Shown piece by piece: positions 35,334 through 43,690 of a stretch of 64,000 nt of DNA. Origin of the DNA: Streptomyces rapamycinicus NRRL 5491 (GTDB lineage: Bacteria > Actinomycetota > Actinomycetes > Streptomycetales > Streptomycetaceae); the NCBI RefSeq assembly GCF_024298965.1, contig NZ_CP085193.1, forward strand, positions 8,556,001 through 8,620,000. Direction: 5' to 3'. The notes under the pieces are model-generated. The model did no database searches. It saw nothing but the letters and a program-made list of their open reading frames with translations, and was not told the origin of the DNA. Position numbers and translations under genes: made by a program. The stretch's first letter is position 1, and every line of letters starts with the position of its first letter.

Positions 35334-36119
35334 ATGAGCGGTGTCATGAAGCGTATGGGGATGATCTTCCGCGCGAAAGCCAACAAGGCCCTGGACCGGG
35401 CCGAGGACCCGCGCGAAACCCTTGACTACTCGTACCAGAAGCAGCTGGAGCTGCTCCAGAAGGTGCGCCGCGGTGTCGCCGACGTGGCGACCTCGCGCAA
35501 GCGCCTGGAGCTGCAGCTCAACCAGTTGCAGGGCCAGTCCACCAAGCTGGAGGACCAGGGCCGCAAGGCGCTCGCGCTCGGCCGGGAGGACCTGGCCCGC
35601 GAGGCGCTGTCCCGCCGCGCCGCGCTGCAGCAGCAGGTCACCGACCTGGAGACCCAGCACCAGACGCTCCAGGGCGAGGAGGAGAAGCTGACCCTGGCCG
35701 CCCAGCGGCTCCAGGCCAAGGTCGACGCCTTCCGTACGCGCAAGGAGACCATCAAGGCCACCTACACCGCGGCCCAGGCCCAGACCCGCATCGGCGAGGC
35801 GTTCTCCGGCATCTCCGAGGAGATGGGCGACGTCGGCATGGCGATCCAGCGTGCCGAGGACAAGACGGCGCAGCTCCAGGCGCGCGCGGGCGCGATCGAC
35901 GAGCTGCTGGCCTCCGGCGCCCTGGACGACCAGTCCGGTATGGCCAAGGACGACATCGCGGCCGAGCTGGACCGGATCTCCGGCGGTACGGACGTGGAGC
36001 TGGAGCTTCAGCGGATGAAGGCCGAGCTGGCCGGCGGCAGCCCGCAGCAGGCGATCGAGGGCGGCAAGACGGACGAGTCCCAGCAGTCCCGGACCCAGCA
36101 CAAGTTCGACAAGCAGTAG
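35334..36119 (+). CDS. pspA: PspA/IM30 family protein
   Basis: 261 residues, almost entirely coiled coil: KRMGMIFRAKANKALDRAED, PRETLDYSYQKQLELLQKVR, then long heptad helices (LQQQVTDLETQHQTLQGEEE) and an acidic C-terminus. Phage-shock-type proteins bind membranes through the N-terminal amphipathic helix and respond to envelope stress. ATG 35334 is chosen (GAGG upstream); ATG 35346 also starts at the conserved helix. A companion PspAA gene lies 40 bp downstream, and a two-component system follows. Confidence 0.93.
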   Translation: MSGVMKRMGMIFRAKANKALDRAEDPRETLDYSYQKQLELLQKVRRGVADVATSRKRLELQLNQLQGQSTKLEDQGRKALALGREDLAREALSRRAALQQQVTDLETQHQTLQGEEEKLTLAAQRLQAKVDAFRTRKETIKATYTAAQAQTRIGEAFSGISEEMGDVGMAIQRAEDKTAQLQARAGAIDELLASGALDDQSGMAKDDIAAELDRISGGTDVELELQRMKAELAGGSPQQAIEGGKTDESQQSRTQHKFDKQ

Positions 36120-36159
36120 CCCGCGCCCCCGCCTGGGCGAGGTCTCCAAGGAGGTCGTC

Positions 36160-36438
36160 ATGATCGTGCGGATCATGGGGGAGGGCCAGGTGCTGGTGGC
36201 CGAGAGCCATCTGCCCGGACTGAACAGGCTGGACGACGAGCTGCTCGCGGAGATCGAGGGCGGTGATCACGAGGGCTTCCGGAGGACCCTGGGCGCGCTG
36301 CTGGACGCGGTGCGCTCGGCCGGTGAGCCCCTGCCCGACGACGCGCTCCAGCCGTCCGAACTGATCCTCCCCGCCGCCGACGCGACCCTCGAGGAAGTCA
36401 AGGCCATGCTCAAGGACGACGGCCTCATTCCGGGCTAG
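36160..36438 (+). CDS. pspAA: PspA-associated protein PspAA
   Basis: 92 residues (MIVRIMGEGQVLVAESHLPG ... VKAMLKDDGLIPG). An AAGGAGG site lies 6-12 bp upstream. Small proteins of this family occur right after pspA in Actinobacteria and carry a PRC-barrel-like fold by recollection; likely partners of PspA in envelope stress. Confidence 0.88.
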   Translation: MIVRIMGEGQVLVAESHLPGLNRLDDELLAEIEGGDHEGFRRTLGALLDAVRSAGEPLPDDALQPSELILPAADATLEEVKAMLKDDGLIPG

Positions 36439-36551
36439 TGCGGCGCGCTCCCGGATCCACACTCCAGCACAGGTCGTACCTCCCTTCACCGGCCGGGTAC
36501 GGGCCGCCCGCGAAGCCGGGCGGCTCCCCGCGGCCCTTACCGTTGGATTCC

Positions 36552-37835
36552 GTGACTCCCCTCGCCGTCGGGCCGGGCCTGGCCCGTCCGCACCGCTGGC
36601 TGTGCGCCCACCCCCGTGCCCTGGACACCCTGGTGGCGCTGGGGGTCCTCGCGCTGATCCTGATCGGCGCGGTGGCCGGCCCGCGCATGCGCGACCAGTC
36701 GCTGGGCGCCTTCTTCGTGCTGCTGGCCGTCCTCGCGGCCGCCTCACTGGTGCTCCGCCGCGATCTGCCCCGCGGGGTGCTCGCCTTCAACGTCGCCCTC
36801 ACCCTCACCGAGCTCGTCACCAATGACGTGGGCCCGCCGCGCACCTCGATCGTGTTCGGGGTCGTGGTGGCGCTCTACACCGTGGCGGCCCGCACCGACC
36901 GCCCCACCACCTGGCGGGTCGGCGCCGCCACGGCCGTGCTGCTCACCGGCGCCGGGATGCTCTTCGCGCTCAACCCCTGGTACTCACAGGAGAATTGGGG
37001 TCTGTTCGCGTGGACCGGGCTGGCCGCGGCCGCCGGCGACGCGGTGCGCAGCCGGCGCGCCTATGTGGCCGCCATCGAGGAGCGGGCGGTCCGCGCCGAG
37101 CGCACCCGCGAGGAGGAGGCGCGCCGCCGGGTCGCCGAGGAGCGGCTGCGGATCGCCCGTGAGCTGCACGATGTCGTGGCGCATCACATCGCGCTGGTCA
37201 ACGTCCAGGCCGGGGTCGCCTCCCATGTCATGGACAACCGCCCGGACCAGGCCAAGGAGGCGCTCGCGCACGTACGGCAGGCGAGCCGCTCGGCGCTGGA
37301 GGAGCTGCGGGCCACGGTCGGCCTGCTGCGGCAGTACGGCGACCCGGCCGCCCCCACCGAACCGGCCCCCGGCCTCACCGTGCTGGACCAGCTCGTGGAC
37401 GGCTTCGTACGGGCCGGGATGCGGGTCCGGGTCCGGGCGGAGCCACCGGAGGAGCTGGGTCCGCTGCCGGGCTCGGTGGACCTCACGGCCTACCGGGTGG
37501 TCCAGGAGGCGCTGACCAATGTGCACAAGCACGCCGGGCCCGGGGCCACGGCCGAGATCCGCATCGCCCGGGTCGCGGACGCGCTGGAGGTCACGGTCGA
37601 GGACGACGGGGCGGGGACGCGGACCGAGGGCCCCGAGGAGGCGCCGGACGGCGCGGACGGGTCCGGGCAACCCCGGGCGGACGGGACGGAGCCCGGCGGC
37701 GGACACGGCCTGCTGGGGATGCGCGAGCGGGTGACCGCGCTGCGCGGCAGCTGCGAGGCGGGAGCCCTGCCCGAGGGCGGTTTCCGGGTGCGGGTGAGAC
37801 TTCCCCTGCAGCCGCGTAGGGGAGGGGACTCATGA
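36552..37835 (+). CDS. two-component sensor histidine kinase (NarL-partner type)
   Basis: 427 residues from GTG 36552; the frame is open to 36438, which overlaps the PspAA stop. About five N-terminal helices (TLVALGVLALILIGAVAG, FFVLLAVLAAASLVL, IVFGVVVALYTVAAR) and a cytoplasmic HisKA_3 dimerisation domain with the phospho-acceptor motif IARELHDVVAHHIALVNVQA. The HATPase_c domain has RVVQEALTNVHKHAG, VTVEDDGAG and GHGLLGMRERV. About 27 low-complexity residues (RTEGPEEAPDGADGSGQPRA) are inserted in the ATP lid. It overlaps the regulator gene by four bases. Being next to pspA suggests envelope sensing, as inference. Confidence 0.92.
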   Translation: MTPLAVGPGLARPHRWLCAHPRALDTLVALGVLALILIGAVAGPRMRDQSLGAFFVLLAVLAAASLVLRRDLPRGVLAFNVALTLTELVTNDVGPPRTSIVFGVVVALYTVAARTDRPTTWRVGAATAVLLTGAGMLFALNPWYSQENWGLFAWTGLAAAAGDAVRSRRAYVAAIEERAVRAERTREEEARRRVAEERLRIARELHDVVAHHIALVNVQAGVASHVMDNRPDQAKEALAHVRQASRSALEELRATVGLLRQYGDPAAPTEPAPGLTVLDQLVDGFVRAGMRVRVRAEPPEELGPLPGSVDLTAYRVVQEALTNVHKHAGPGATAEIRIARVADALEVTVEDDGAGTRTEGPEEAPDGADGSGQPRADGTEPGGGHGLLGMRERVTALRGSCEAGALPEGGFRVRVRLPLQPRRGGDS

Positions 37836-38509
37836 CGATCAGGGTGCTGCTGGCGGACGATCAGGCGCTGCTGCGCAGCGCGTTCCGCGTCCTGGTGGAC
37901 TCCGAACCGGACATGGAGGTGGTGGGCGAGGCGTCCGACGGGGCGGAGGCGGTGGACATCGCCCGGGCCCGGGGCGCCGACGTCGTCCTGATGGACATCC
38001 GGATGCCCGGTACGGACGGGCTGGCCGCCACCCGCATGATCACCGAAGACCCGCAGCTCAAGGACGTCCGGGTGGTCATGCTGACGACCTTCGAGGTGGA
38101 CGAGTACGTAGTGGACTCGCTGCGGGCGGGGGCCAGCGGCTTCCTCGGCAAGGGCGCCGAACCCGATGAACTGCTCGCGGCGATCCGTATCGCGGCGGCG
38201 GGCGAGGCGCTGCTGTCCCCGGCCGCGACCAAGGGGCTGATCGCCCGCTTCCTTGCCCAGGGCGACGGGAGCGGCGACCAGGGCGCCTATGACGCCTCAC
38301 GGCTGGACGCCCTGACCGTGCGCGAGCGGGAGGTCCTGGTCCAGGTGGGCGGCGGGCTGTCCAACGACGAGATCGCCGCCCGGCTGGAGGTCAGCCCGCT
38401 CACGGTCAAGACGCATGTCAACCGCGCGATGGCCAAGCTGAGCGCCCGCGACCGCGCCCAGCTGGTGGTGATCGCCTACGAGACGGGGCTGGTCCGCGCG
38501 GGCGCGTAG
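37832..38509 (+). CDS. NarL/FixJ-family response regulator
   Basis: 225 residues. Receiver domain with acidic pair LLADDQALLRSAF, phospho-acceptor Asp in VVLMDIRMPGTDG, MLTTFEVDEY and the conserved Lys in FLGKGAEP. A LuxR-type helix-turn-helix ends it: LTVREREVLVQVGGGLSNDE, IAARLEVSPLTVKTHVNRAM. ATGA overlap with the kinase gene indicates tight coupling. Its targets are not visible here. Confidence 0.95.
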   Translation: MTIRVLLADDQALLRSAFRVLVDSEPDMEVVGEASDGAEAVDIARARGADVVLMDIRMPGTDGLAATRMITEDPQLKDVRVVMLTTFEVDEYVVDSLRAGASGFLGKGAEPDELLAAIRIAAAGEALLSPAATKGLIARFLAQGDGSGDQGAYDASRLDALTVREREVLVQVGGGLSNDEIAARLEVSPLTVKTHVNRAMAKLSARDRAQLVVIAYETGLVRAGA

Positions 38510-38511
38510 GG

Positions 38512-38733
38512 CTGTCCGCCGGACCTTTCCCCTCCCCGCCCCTTCCCACAACTGGGGCTCCGCCCCAGCCCCCGAAGGGGCGCGGGGAACTGCGCGACCA
38601 GCCACGATGGTGCCGCAGATGATCGACGGCACTGGCCCCCGGGGTCTGGGGCGGAGCCCCCCACGCGGCGGAGCCGCATATCGTCAGGTGTCGGGAAGGG
38701 GCGGGTAGGGGACCAGCCCGCCGCAGGCGTCAC
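38512..38733. repeat. dispersed GC-rich palindromic repeat, copy R6
   Basis: Starts within 3 bp of the regulator stop with CTGTCCGCCGGACC and includes CCCCTCCCCGCCCCTTCCC, ACTGGGGCTCCGCCCCAG, a GCGCGGGGAACTGCGCGACC segment common in Streptomyces intergenic DNA, CGCGGCGGAGCCGCATATCG, GGGAAGGGGCGGGTAGGGG and CCCGCCGCAGGCGTCACG. Fills most of the 260-bp convergent gap to nadA. Confidence 0.75.
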
Positions 38734-38769
38734 GATCGTGCGCCCCGCCCCATCGCCGGACGACGCCGC

Positions 38770-39948
38770 CTATGGCAGCGCCAACATCCGCTCCAGCGCC
38801 AGCTTGGCGAAGTGCTCGGTCTCCTTGTCGACCTGGATGCGGTTGATCACCTTGCCGGCCACCAGCGACTCCAGCGCCCACACCAGATGCGGCAGGTCGA
38901 TCCGGTTCATGGTCGAGCAGAAGCAGACCGTCTTGTCGAGGAAGACGATCTCCTTGTCCTGGTCGGCGAAACGATTGGCCAGGCGCCGTACGAGGTTCAG
39001 CTCGGTGCCGATCGCCCACTTCGAACCGGCGGGGGCGGCCTCCAGGGCCTTGATGATGTACTCGGTCGAGCCCACGTAGTCGGCCGCCGCCACGACCTCG
39101 TGCTTGCATTCGGGGTGCACCAGCACGTTCACACCCGGTATGCGCTCGCGCACATCGTTGACCGAGTCCAGTGAGAAGCGGCCGTGCACCGAGCAGTGGC
39201 CGCGCCAGAGGATCATCGTGGCGGCGCGCAGCTGCTCGGGGGTGAGCCCGCCGTTCGGCTTGTGCGGGTTGTAGACGACGCAGTCCTCCAGCGACATGCC
39301 CATGTCGCGGACCGCCGTATTGCGCCCCAGGTGCTGATCGGGCAGGAACAGCACCTTCTGGCCCTGCTGGAACGCCCACTCCAGCGCCCGCCGGGCATTG
39401 GAGGAGGTGCAGATGGTGCCGCCGTGGCGACCGGTGAACGCCTTGATGTCGGCGGAGGAGTTCATGTACGAGACGGGCACCGTCGCATCCGCCACACCGG
39501 CCTCGGTGAGCACCTCCCAGCACTCGGCGACCTGCTCGGCCGTGGCCATGTCGGCCATCGAGCAGCCGGCCGCCAGATCGGGGAGGACGACCTGCTGGGC
39601 GTCGCCTGTGAGGATGTCGGCGGACTCGGCCATGAAGTGCACACCGCAGAAGACGATGTACTCCGCGTCCGGCCGCGCGGCCGCGTCCCGGGCGAGCTTG
39701 AAGGAGTCTCCGGTGACATCAGCGAACTCGATGACCTCGTCGCGCTGGTAGTGGTGGCCGAGCACGAAGACCTTGTCCCCGAGCTTCTCCTTGGCCGCGC
39801 GGGCGCGTGCCACCAGATCCGGGTCGGAGGGCGCCGGGAGGTCTCCCGGACACTCCACGCCGCGCTCGCTCCGGGGGTCGGCCTCCCGGCCGAGAAGCAG
39901 CAGAGCGAGCGGGGTCGGCTGCACGTCGAGGGGCTGGGCGGTGGTCAC
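38770..39948 (-). CDS. nadA: quinolinate synthase
   Basis: 392 residues from GTG 39948 (VTTAQPLDVQPTPLALLLLG). A 4Fe-4S enzyme condensing iminoaspartate and DHAP to quinolinate for NAD. Recognisable: KVFVLGHHYQRDEVIEFAD, VFCGVHFMAESADILTG, DLAAGCSMADMA and cysteines in VHPECKHEVV and TVCFCSTMNRI. nadB and nadC are not within the window. Two palindromes lie in its upstream region. The Fe-S gene erpA is divergent, 237 bp away, which fits cluster supply. Confidence 0.95.
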   Translation of the reverse strand: MTTAQPLDVQPTPLALLLLGREADPRSERGVECPGDLPAPSDPDLVARARAAKEKLGDKVFVLGHHYQRDEVIEFADVTGDSFKLARDAAARPDAEYIVFCGVHFMAESADILTGDAQQVVLPDLAAGCSMADMATAEQVAECWEVLTEAGVADATVPVSYMNSSADIKAFTGRHGGTICTSSNARRALEWAFQQGQKVLFLPDQHLGRNTAVRDMGMSLEDCVVYNPHKPNGGLTPEQLRAATMILWRGHCSVHGRFSLDSVNDVRERIPGVNVLVHPECKHEVVAAADYVGSTEYIIKALEAAPAGSKWAIGTELNLVRRLANRFADQDKEIVFLDKTVCFCSTMNRIDLPHLVWALESLVAGKVINRIQVDKETEHFAKLALERMLALP

Positions 39949-39984
39949 GTCACGCACCCTTCTTTCTTCGCTGGGAACCCTAAT

Positions 39985-40011
39985 CGTCAGAATGACGCTA
40001 TCTATCATAGC
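39985..40011. promoter_or_regulatory. paired palindromes upstream of nadA
   Basis: CGTCA GAA TGACG (39985-39997) abuts GCTAT CTATC ATAGC (39997-40011). Read toward nadA, TATGAT in the second could be a -10 element. A local AT-rich patch in GC-rich DNA, well placed for an operator over the nadA promoter. Confidence 0.5.
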
Positions 40012-40185
40012 CGCTTCACGTCACGTTGACGAGAGGCATTGTGTCTATGTGACGCATTCCAGTGTGTCCGCCCGTATGCGAGCATGAAGGGCAACAGGAG
40101 ACAGGCGCTTGGGCCCGGAATGAATCCGGGACGCCGTTGGTTTGTGCCATCGGCAAGCAGTCCGTACGACCCGGGAGAGAAGCAG

Positions 40186-40539
40186 ATGACCGTTCAGGAC
40201 GAGACCACCGCGAGCGAGGGCATCATCCTGTCCGACGCCGCCGCGTCGAAGGTCAAGAGCCTGCTGGAGCAGGAGGGCCGCGACGACCTCGCGCTGCGCG
40301 TCGCCGTCCAGCCCGGCGGCTGCTCCGGCCTGCGCTACCAGCTCTTCTTCGACGAGCGCTCGCTCGACGGCGACGTCGTCAAGGACTTCGGCGGCGTGAA
40401 GGTCGTGACCGACCGCATGAGCGCCCCGTACCTGGGCGGTGCCTCGATCGACTTCGTCGACACCATCGAGAAGCAGGGCTTCACCATCGACAACCCGAAC
40501 GCCACGGGCTCCTGCGCCTGCGGCGACTCCTTCAGCTGA
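40186..40539 (+). CDS. erpA: iron-sulfur cluster insertion protein
   Basis: 117 residues, A-type carrier (HesB/IscA/ErpA). ILSDAAASKVKSLLEQEG, the first cysteine in QPGGCSGLRYQLFFD, and the C-terminal pair in TGSCACGDSFS. It accepts a cluster and delivers it to apo-enzymes such as NadA, LipA or respiratory Fe-S proteins; those are all encoded in this window. CGGGAGAGAAGC is the ribosome site for ATG 40186. Confidence 0.95.
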   Translation: MTVQDETTASEGIILSDAAASKVKSLLEQEGRDDLALRVAVQPGGCSGLRYQLFFDERSLDGDVVKDFGGVKVVTDRMSAPYLGGASIDFVDTIEKQGFTIDNPNATGSCACGDSFS

Positions 40540-40560
40540 GCCCCCGGGCGCGGCGGAGCA

Positions 40561-40613
40561 GACAGCGTGACGGAAGGGGGCGGGCCCAGTGGGCCCGCCC
40601 CCTTCCGGCTGTC
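40561..40613. terminator. strong bidirectional terminator after erpA
   Basis: A perfect 17-bp stem (CGGAAGGGGGCGGGCCC and its complement) around AGT, extended by GACAGC/GCTGTC. It separates the convergent erpA and membrane-protein genes. Confidence 0.8.
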
Positions 40614-40626
40614 CTGAGCTGTTCGC

Positions 40627-42099
40627 TCACTTCCGCAGCGGCACCGTCTCACCGGTGGACCCGTCCACGACCTTCCGGCCGTCCAGTGGCTCCTTCAGCG
40701 TCACCTTCCGCTCCAGCTGCTTGGCGATCAGGATGCAGGCCCGCCCCGGATGCTTCGGCTTGCTCTCGAGGTCCAGCGTCACCTTGTCGGAGGTCTCCTT
40801 CGCGGAGACCGAGTAGGTGTTGCAGACCCCGCCCCAGAAGCGCAGCGTCAGGGCCTTGCCGTCCACGCTGTACGAGGTGAGGTGATCCGGCTTGGAGGTG
40901 CCGTCCCCCTTGCCCGGCGAGGGGGAGTGGCCCGGCTCCTTCGCCTTCTTGATGAACTCCGGCTTCACCGCGGGGTAGGGGAGGGTGACCGCCACCCGGT
41001 TGGTCCCGGTCGGCTTGGTCTCGAAGATCCACGACGGCACCAGCGCCCGTCGGCCGTCCACCATGTGCGAGGCGAGGCCGAACGTCACCTTGCGCACGCT
41101 CACCTTGCCCGAGGGGCCGTCGCTCCTGCCCGACGTCGAGTTCAGCCGCTGCAGCGCCTGCTCCGCGCCGAGCACCGGATAGCTGTCGTCCTCCTTGGGC
41201 TTCGACAGTGTCCCGCTGCCGCCGACCAGCTGGCCGTCGGCGCCGACCTGCAGATTGGTGCCCCAGCCGTAGGTGGGCAGATCGCCCACCTTCGGGTCCG
41301 CGTTCACCATCCGCACGGCGCCGTAGAGGCCGCTCGCGTCCAGCTTGGCGTCCGACAGCCCGAGCGCCTTGAGCACCGGCTCGGCGGCGCTCTGGGCCTT
41401 CTCCTCGGAGACGGCCTTGTCGCGGCCCTCGGCGGCGCCGTTGTCACCGCGCTTGTCGCCGTCGCGGTAGGTGGGGCAGCTCTTGTCGGGCTTGTCCGCC
41501 CCGTCGCCCTTGTCGGTCCGGGTGCTCTGGGGCGCCTTCTTCCCGTCCGGGTGGACGCAGGAGGTGTCGCCCGGCGCCCCGTAACGGGAGTAGGACCAGC
41601 TGCCCGGCCCGGTCCGGCTCACCCGCAGCGTCGGGCCGCTCGCGTCCGGGGTGCCGCCCACCTTCCAGTACCCGTGGTCGGCGCGGGGGCTGCCGGAGAC
41701 GTCCAGGGCCTTCGCCAGCCGTGCCACATCGGCCTTGGTGACCTTCGGGTCGGTCAGATAGACCGGGGCCTCGTCGGGCCCGTCCGGCAGCTTGCCCGTC
41801 ACCACATAGCGGCCGCCGCGCGGGTCGGGCTCACCGGGCGCGATGCCCTCGTTCCCGCCCCGCTCTCCGCCCGGGGAGGCGTAGGCGTCCAATGCGAGGG
41901 GTTTCGGCGCTCCGTCCTCGCCCGACGCGCCCGGACCCCGGGTGCCGCCGTCCGCCGCGGTGGAGGCCCAGTAGGCGCCGCCACCACCGGCGACCAGCAC
42001 CGCTGCCGCCACCGAAACGACGGCCAGCGGCGAACGCCGGCGTGCACGGGAAGTGTCGTCGTCGGGGGTCTGCGGGGTGTCGGTGTCCTCGGTGCTCAC
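40627..42099 (-). CDS. single-pass membrane or exported protein, unknown function
   Basis: 490 residues from GTG 42099. A short cytoplasmic Thr/Asp-rich start (STEDTDTPQTPDDDTSRARR), one helix (LAVVSVAAAVLVAGGGGAYW, about 26-45), then a large extracytoplasmic part with Asp/Lys-rich low-complexity (DKGDGADKPDKSCPTYRDGD). The rest is a repeated alpha/beta pattern (VLGAEQALQRLNS, PSWIFETKPTGTNRVAVTLP). Three or four cysteines (SCVHPDG, KSCPTYR, GGVCNTYS, GRACILIAK) could form disulfides. Not a family I can name with confidence. Confidence 0.78.
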   Translation of the reverse strand: MSTEDTDTPQTPDDDTSRARRRSPLAVVSVAAAVLVAGGGGAYWASTAADGGTRGPGASGEDGAPKPLALDAYASPGGERGGNEGIAPGEPDPRGGRYVVTGKLPDGPDEAPVYLTDPKVTKADVARLAKALDVSGSPRADHGYWKVGGTPDASGPTLRVSRTGPGSWSYSRYGAPGDTSCVHPDGKKAPQSTRTDKGDGADKPDKSCPTYRDGDKRGDNGAAEGRDKAVSEEKAQSAAEPVLKALGLSDAKLDASGLYGAVRMVNADPKVGDLPTYGWGTNLQVGADGQLVGGSGTLSKPKEDDSYPVLGAEQALQRLNSTSGRSDGPSGKVSVRKVTFGLASHMVDGRRALVPSWIFETKPTGTNRVAVTLPYPAVKPEFIKKAKEPGHSPSPGKGDGTSKPDHLTSYSVDGKALTLRFWGGVCNTYSVSAKETSDKVTLDLESKPKHPGRACILIAKQLERKVTLKEPLDGRKVVDGSTGETVPLRK

Positions 42100-42190
42100 C
42101 GTTTCGCTCCTTCGGCTCCGCTCACGTTCTACGGTCCCATCCCTCGCGAGGAGATGCCGATGAGACGGAGCCGGGGCGCGGCCGGTTCCT

Positions 42191-42418
42191 TCAATCGCCG
42201 TAATCGGACATGCCGGCCAGCAGATCGGCCGAGGTGGCGGGCACTGTGATCCCCCGGATGCGGGAGGCGGCGACCGGGGAAACGGGCCTGGTGGGAGCGG
42301 CCGATACGGTGACCGTCCAGTGCGGCGCCATCCGCGCGCCGTCGCCGCGCAGCTCCTCCAGATATTCGGGCTCGATGGCCCCGGTGGCGGGAAACGCGGG
42401 GGTGAGGTGCTGGGGCAT
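42191..42418 (-). CDS. small hypothetical protein
   Basis: 75 residues from ATG 42418, with GGGAGGCATC directly before it. MPQHLTPAFPATGAIEPEYL, then a Val/Thr/Pro-rich middle and an acidic end LLAGMSDYGD. No signal peptide, helix or metal site. Divergent from the adenosine-kinase-like gene. It could be a peptide precursor or just a small soluble protein; nothing nearby looks like a maturation enzyme. Confidence 0.6.
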   Translation of the reverse strand: MPQHLTPAFPATGAIEPEYLEELRGDGARMAPHWTVTVSAAPTRPVSPVAASRIRGITVPATSADLLAGMSDYGD

Positions 42419-42589
42419 GATGCCTCCCGGTCCTTGTCTTTCGCCGACGCGTCCCCCGTGTCCACGCACCGTATTCAGCTGGTCTCGGCGAAAAAAGACC
42501 TACTATTGGGTAGTTTCTTCCGTTCGTATGGACCGGGCCGAACAGATAGCGTGAAGCGTCCGATCTCTCCGCCCCGCAGGAGCGACTCA

Positions 42590-43564
42590 GTGCGTATCGC
42601 CGTAACCGGCTCCATCGCCACCGACCATCTGATGTCCTTCCCCGGCCGTTTCGCCGATCAGCTGGTCGCCGATCAGCTGCATACGGTCTCACTCTCCTTC
42701 CTTGTCGACACCCTCGACGTCCGCCGCGGCGGAGTCGGCCCCAACATCTGTTTCGGCATGGGCGTGCTGGGTCTGCGCCCGATCCTGGTCGGCGCGGCCG
42801 GCGAGGACTTCGCCGACTACCGCGCCTGGCTGGACCGGCACGGTGTGGACACCGCGTCCGTCCATATCTCCGAGGTCCAGCACACCGCGCGGTTCGTCTG
42901 CACCACCGACGCCGACCACAACCAGATCGCGTCCTTCTACACCGGCGCCATGAGCGAGGCCCGCCAGATCGAGCTCCAGCCGGTCGCGGAGCGCGTCGGC
43001 GGCCTCGACCTGGTGCTGATCAGCGCGGACGACCCGGAAGCCATGGTCCGCCACACCGAGGAGTGCCGCTCGCGCGGCATCGCCTTCGCCGCCGACCCCT
43101 CCCAGCAGCTCGCCCGCATGGGCGGGGAGGACATCCGGCTGCTGATCGGCGGCGCGGAGTACCTCTTCACCAATGAGTACGAGGCCGCGCTGATCGAGAC
43201 CAAGACCGGCTGGACCGCGGACCAGATCCTCGCCAAGGTCGGCACCCGCGTCACCACGCTCGGCGCGCAGGGCGTGCGGATCGACCGCGAGGGCGAGGAG
43301 CCCGTGGTCGTCGGCTGCCCGGAGGAGGAACAGAAGGCCGACCCGACCGGCGTCGGCGACGCCTTCCGCGCGGGCTTCCTCTCCGGCCTGTCCTGGAACC
43401 TCCCGCTGGAGCGGGCCGCCCAGGTGGGCTGCATGCTGGCGACGCTGGTGATCGAGACGGTCGGCACGCAGGAGTACGAGCTGCGCCGCGGCCACTTCAT
43501 GGAGCGCTTCGCCAAGGCGTACGGCCATGACGCGGCGGGCGAGATCGCGGCCCACCTCCCCTGA
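42590..43564 (+). CDS. adoK: PfkB-family carbohydrate/adenosine kinase
   Basis: 324 residues from GTG 42590 (GCAGGAG upstream). Ribokinase-like fold with GGVGPNICFGMGVLGLRPIL near residue 47 and the catalytic anion-hole motif DPTGVGDAFRAGFLSGLSW around 262 with its aspartate. In Mycobacterium the ortholog at the equivalent place (between the erpA-like gene and ctaC) is an adenosine kinase, so that activity is the likeliest; another sugar or nucleoside is possible. The AT-rich segment 42490-42530 (TACTATTGGGTAG) probably contains its promoter. Confidence 0.85.
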   Translation: MRIAVTGSIATDHLMSFPGRFADQLVADQLHTVSLSFLVDTLDVRRGGVGPNICFGMGVLGLRPILVGAAGEDFADYRAWLDRHGVDTASVHISEVQHTARFVCTTDADHNQIASFYTGAMSEARQIELQPVAERVGGLDLVLISADDPEAMVRHTEECRSRGIAFAADPSQQLARMGGEDIRLLIGGAEYLFTNEYEAALIETKTGWTADQILAKVGTRVTTLGAQGVRIDREGEEPVVVGCPEEEQKADPTGVGDAFRAGFLSGLSWNLPLERAAQVGCMLATLVIETVGTQEYELRRGHFMERFAKAYGHDAAGEIAAHLP

Positions 43565-43609
43565 ACCCGCGGGACGCCCGGGGGGCCATTGCCCCCTGGG
43601 CGCCACCTT

Positions 43610-43686
43610 CCAGCCCCTCCGGCGTTTGAGGAGCGGGGTCTGGGGCGGAGCCCCAGCCCGCCGCAGGCGTCACAACCCGCCGGACA
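43610..43686. repeat. dispersed GC-rich palindromic repeat, copy R7 (short)
   Basis: CAGCCCCTCCGGCGTTTGAG, GGGTCTGGGGCGGAGCCCC and CCCGCCGCAGGCGTCACAAC, ending CCGCCGGACA. Only the right half of the family pattern is present, in the 126-bp convergent gap. Confidence 0.65.
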
Positions 43687-43690
43687 ACGC

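Noticed and set aside
36438..36551. Upstream extension of the histidine kinase to a GTG overlapping the PspAA stop
   Set aside because: The added 38 residues are Pro-rich and unlike kinase N-termini, with no ribosome site; kept as an alternative only.
42191..42418. RiPP precursor peptide
   Set aside because: No leader/core division, no modification enzyme or transporter nearby; left as a small hypothetical protein.
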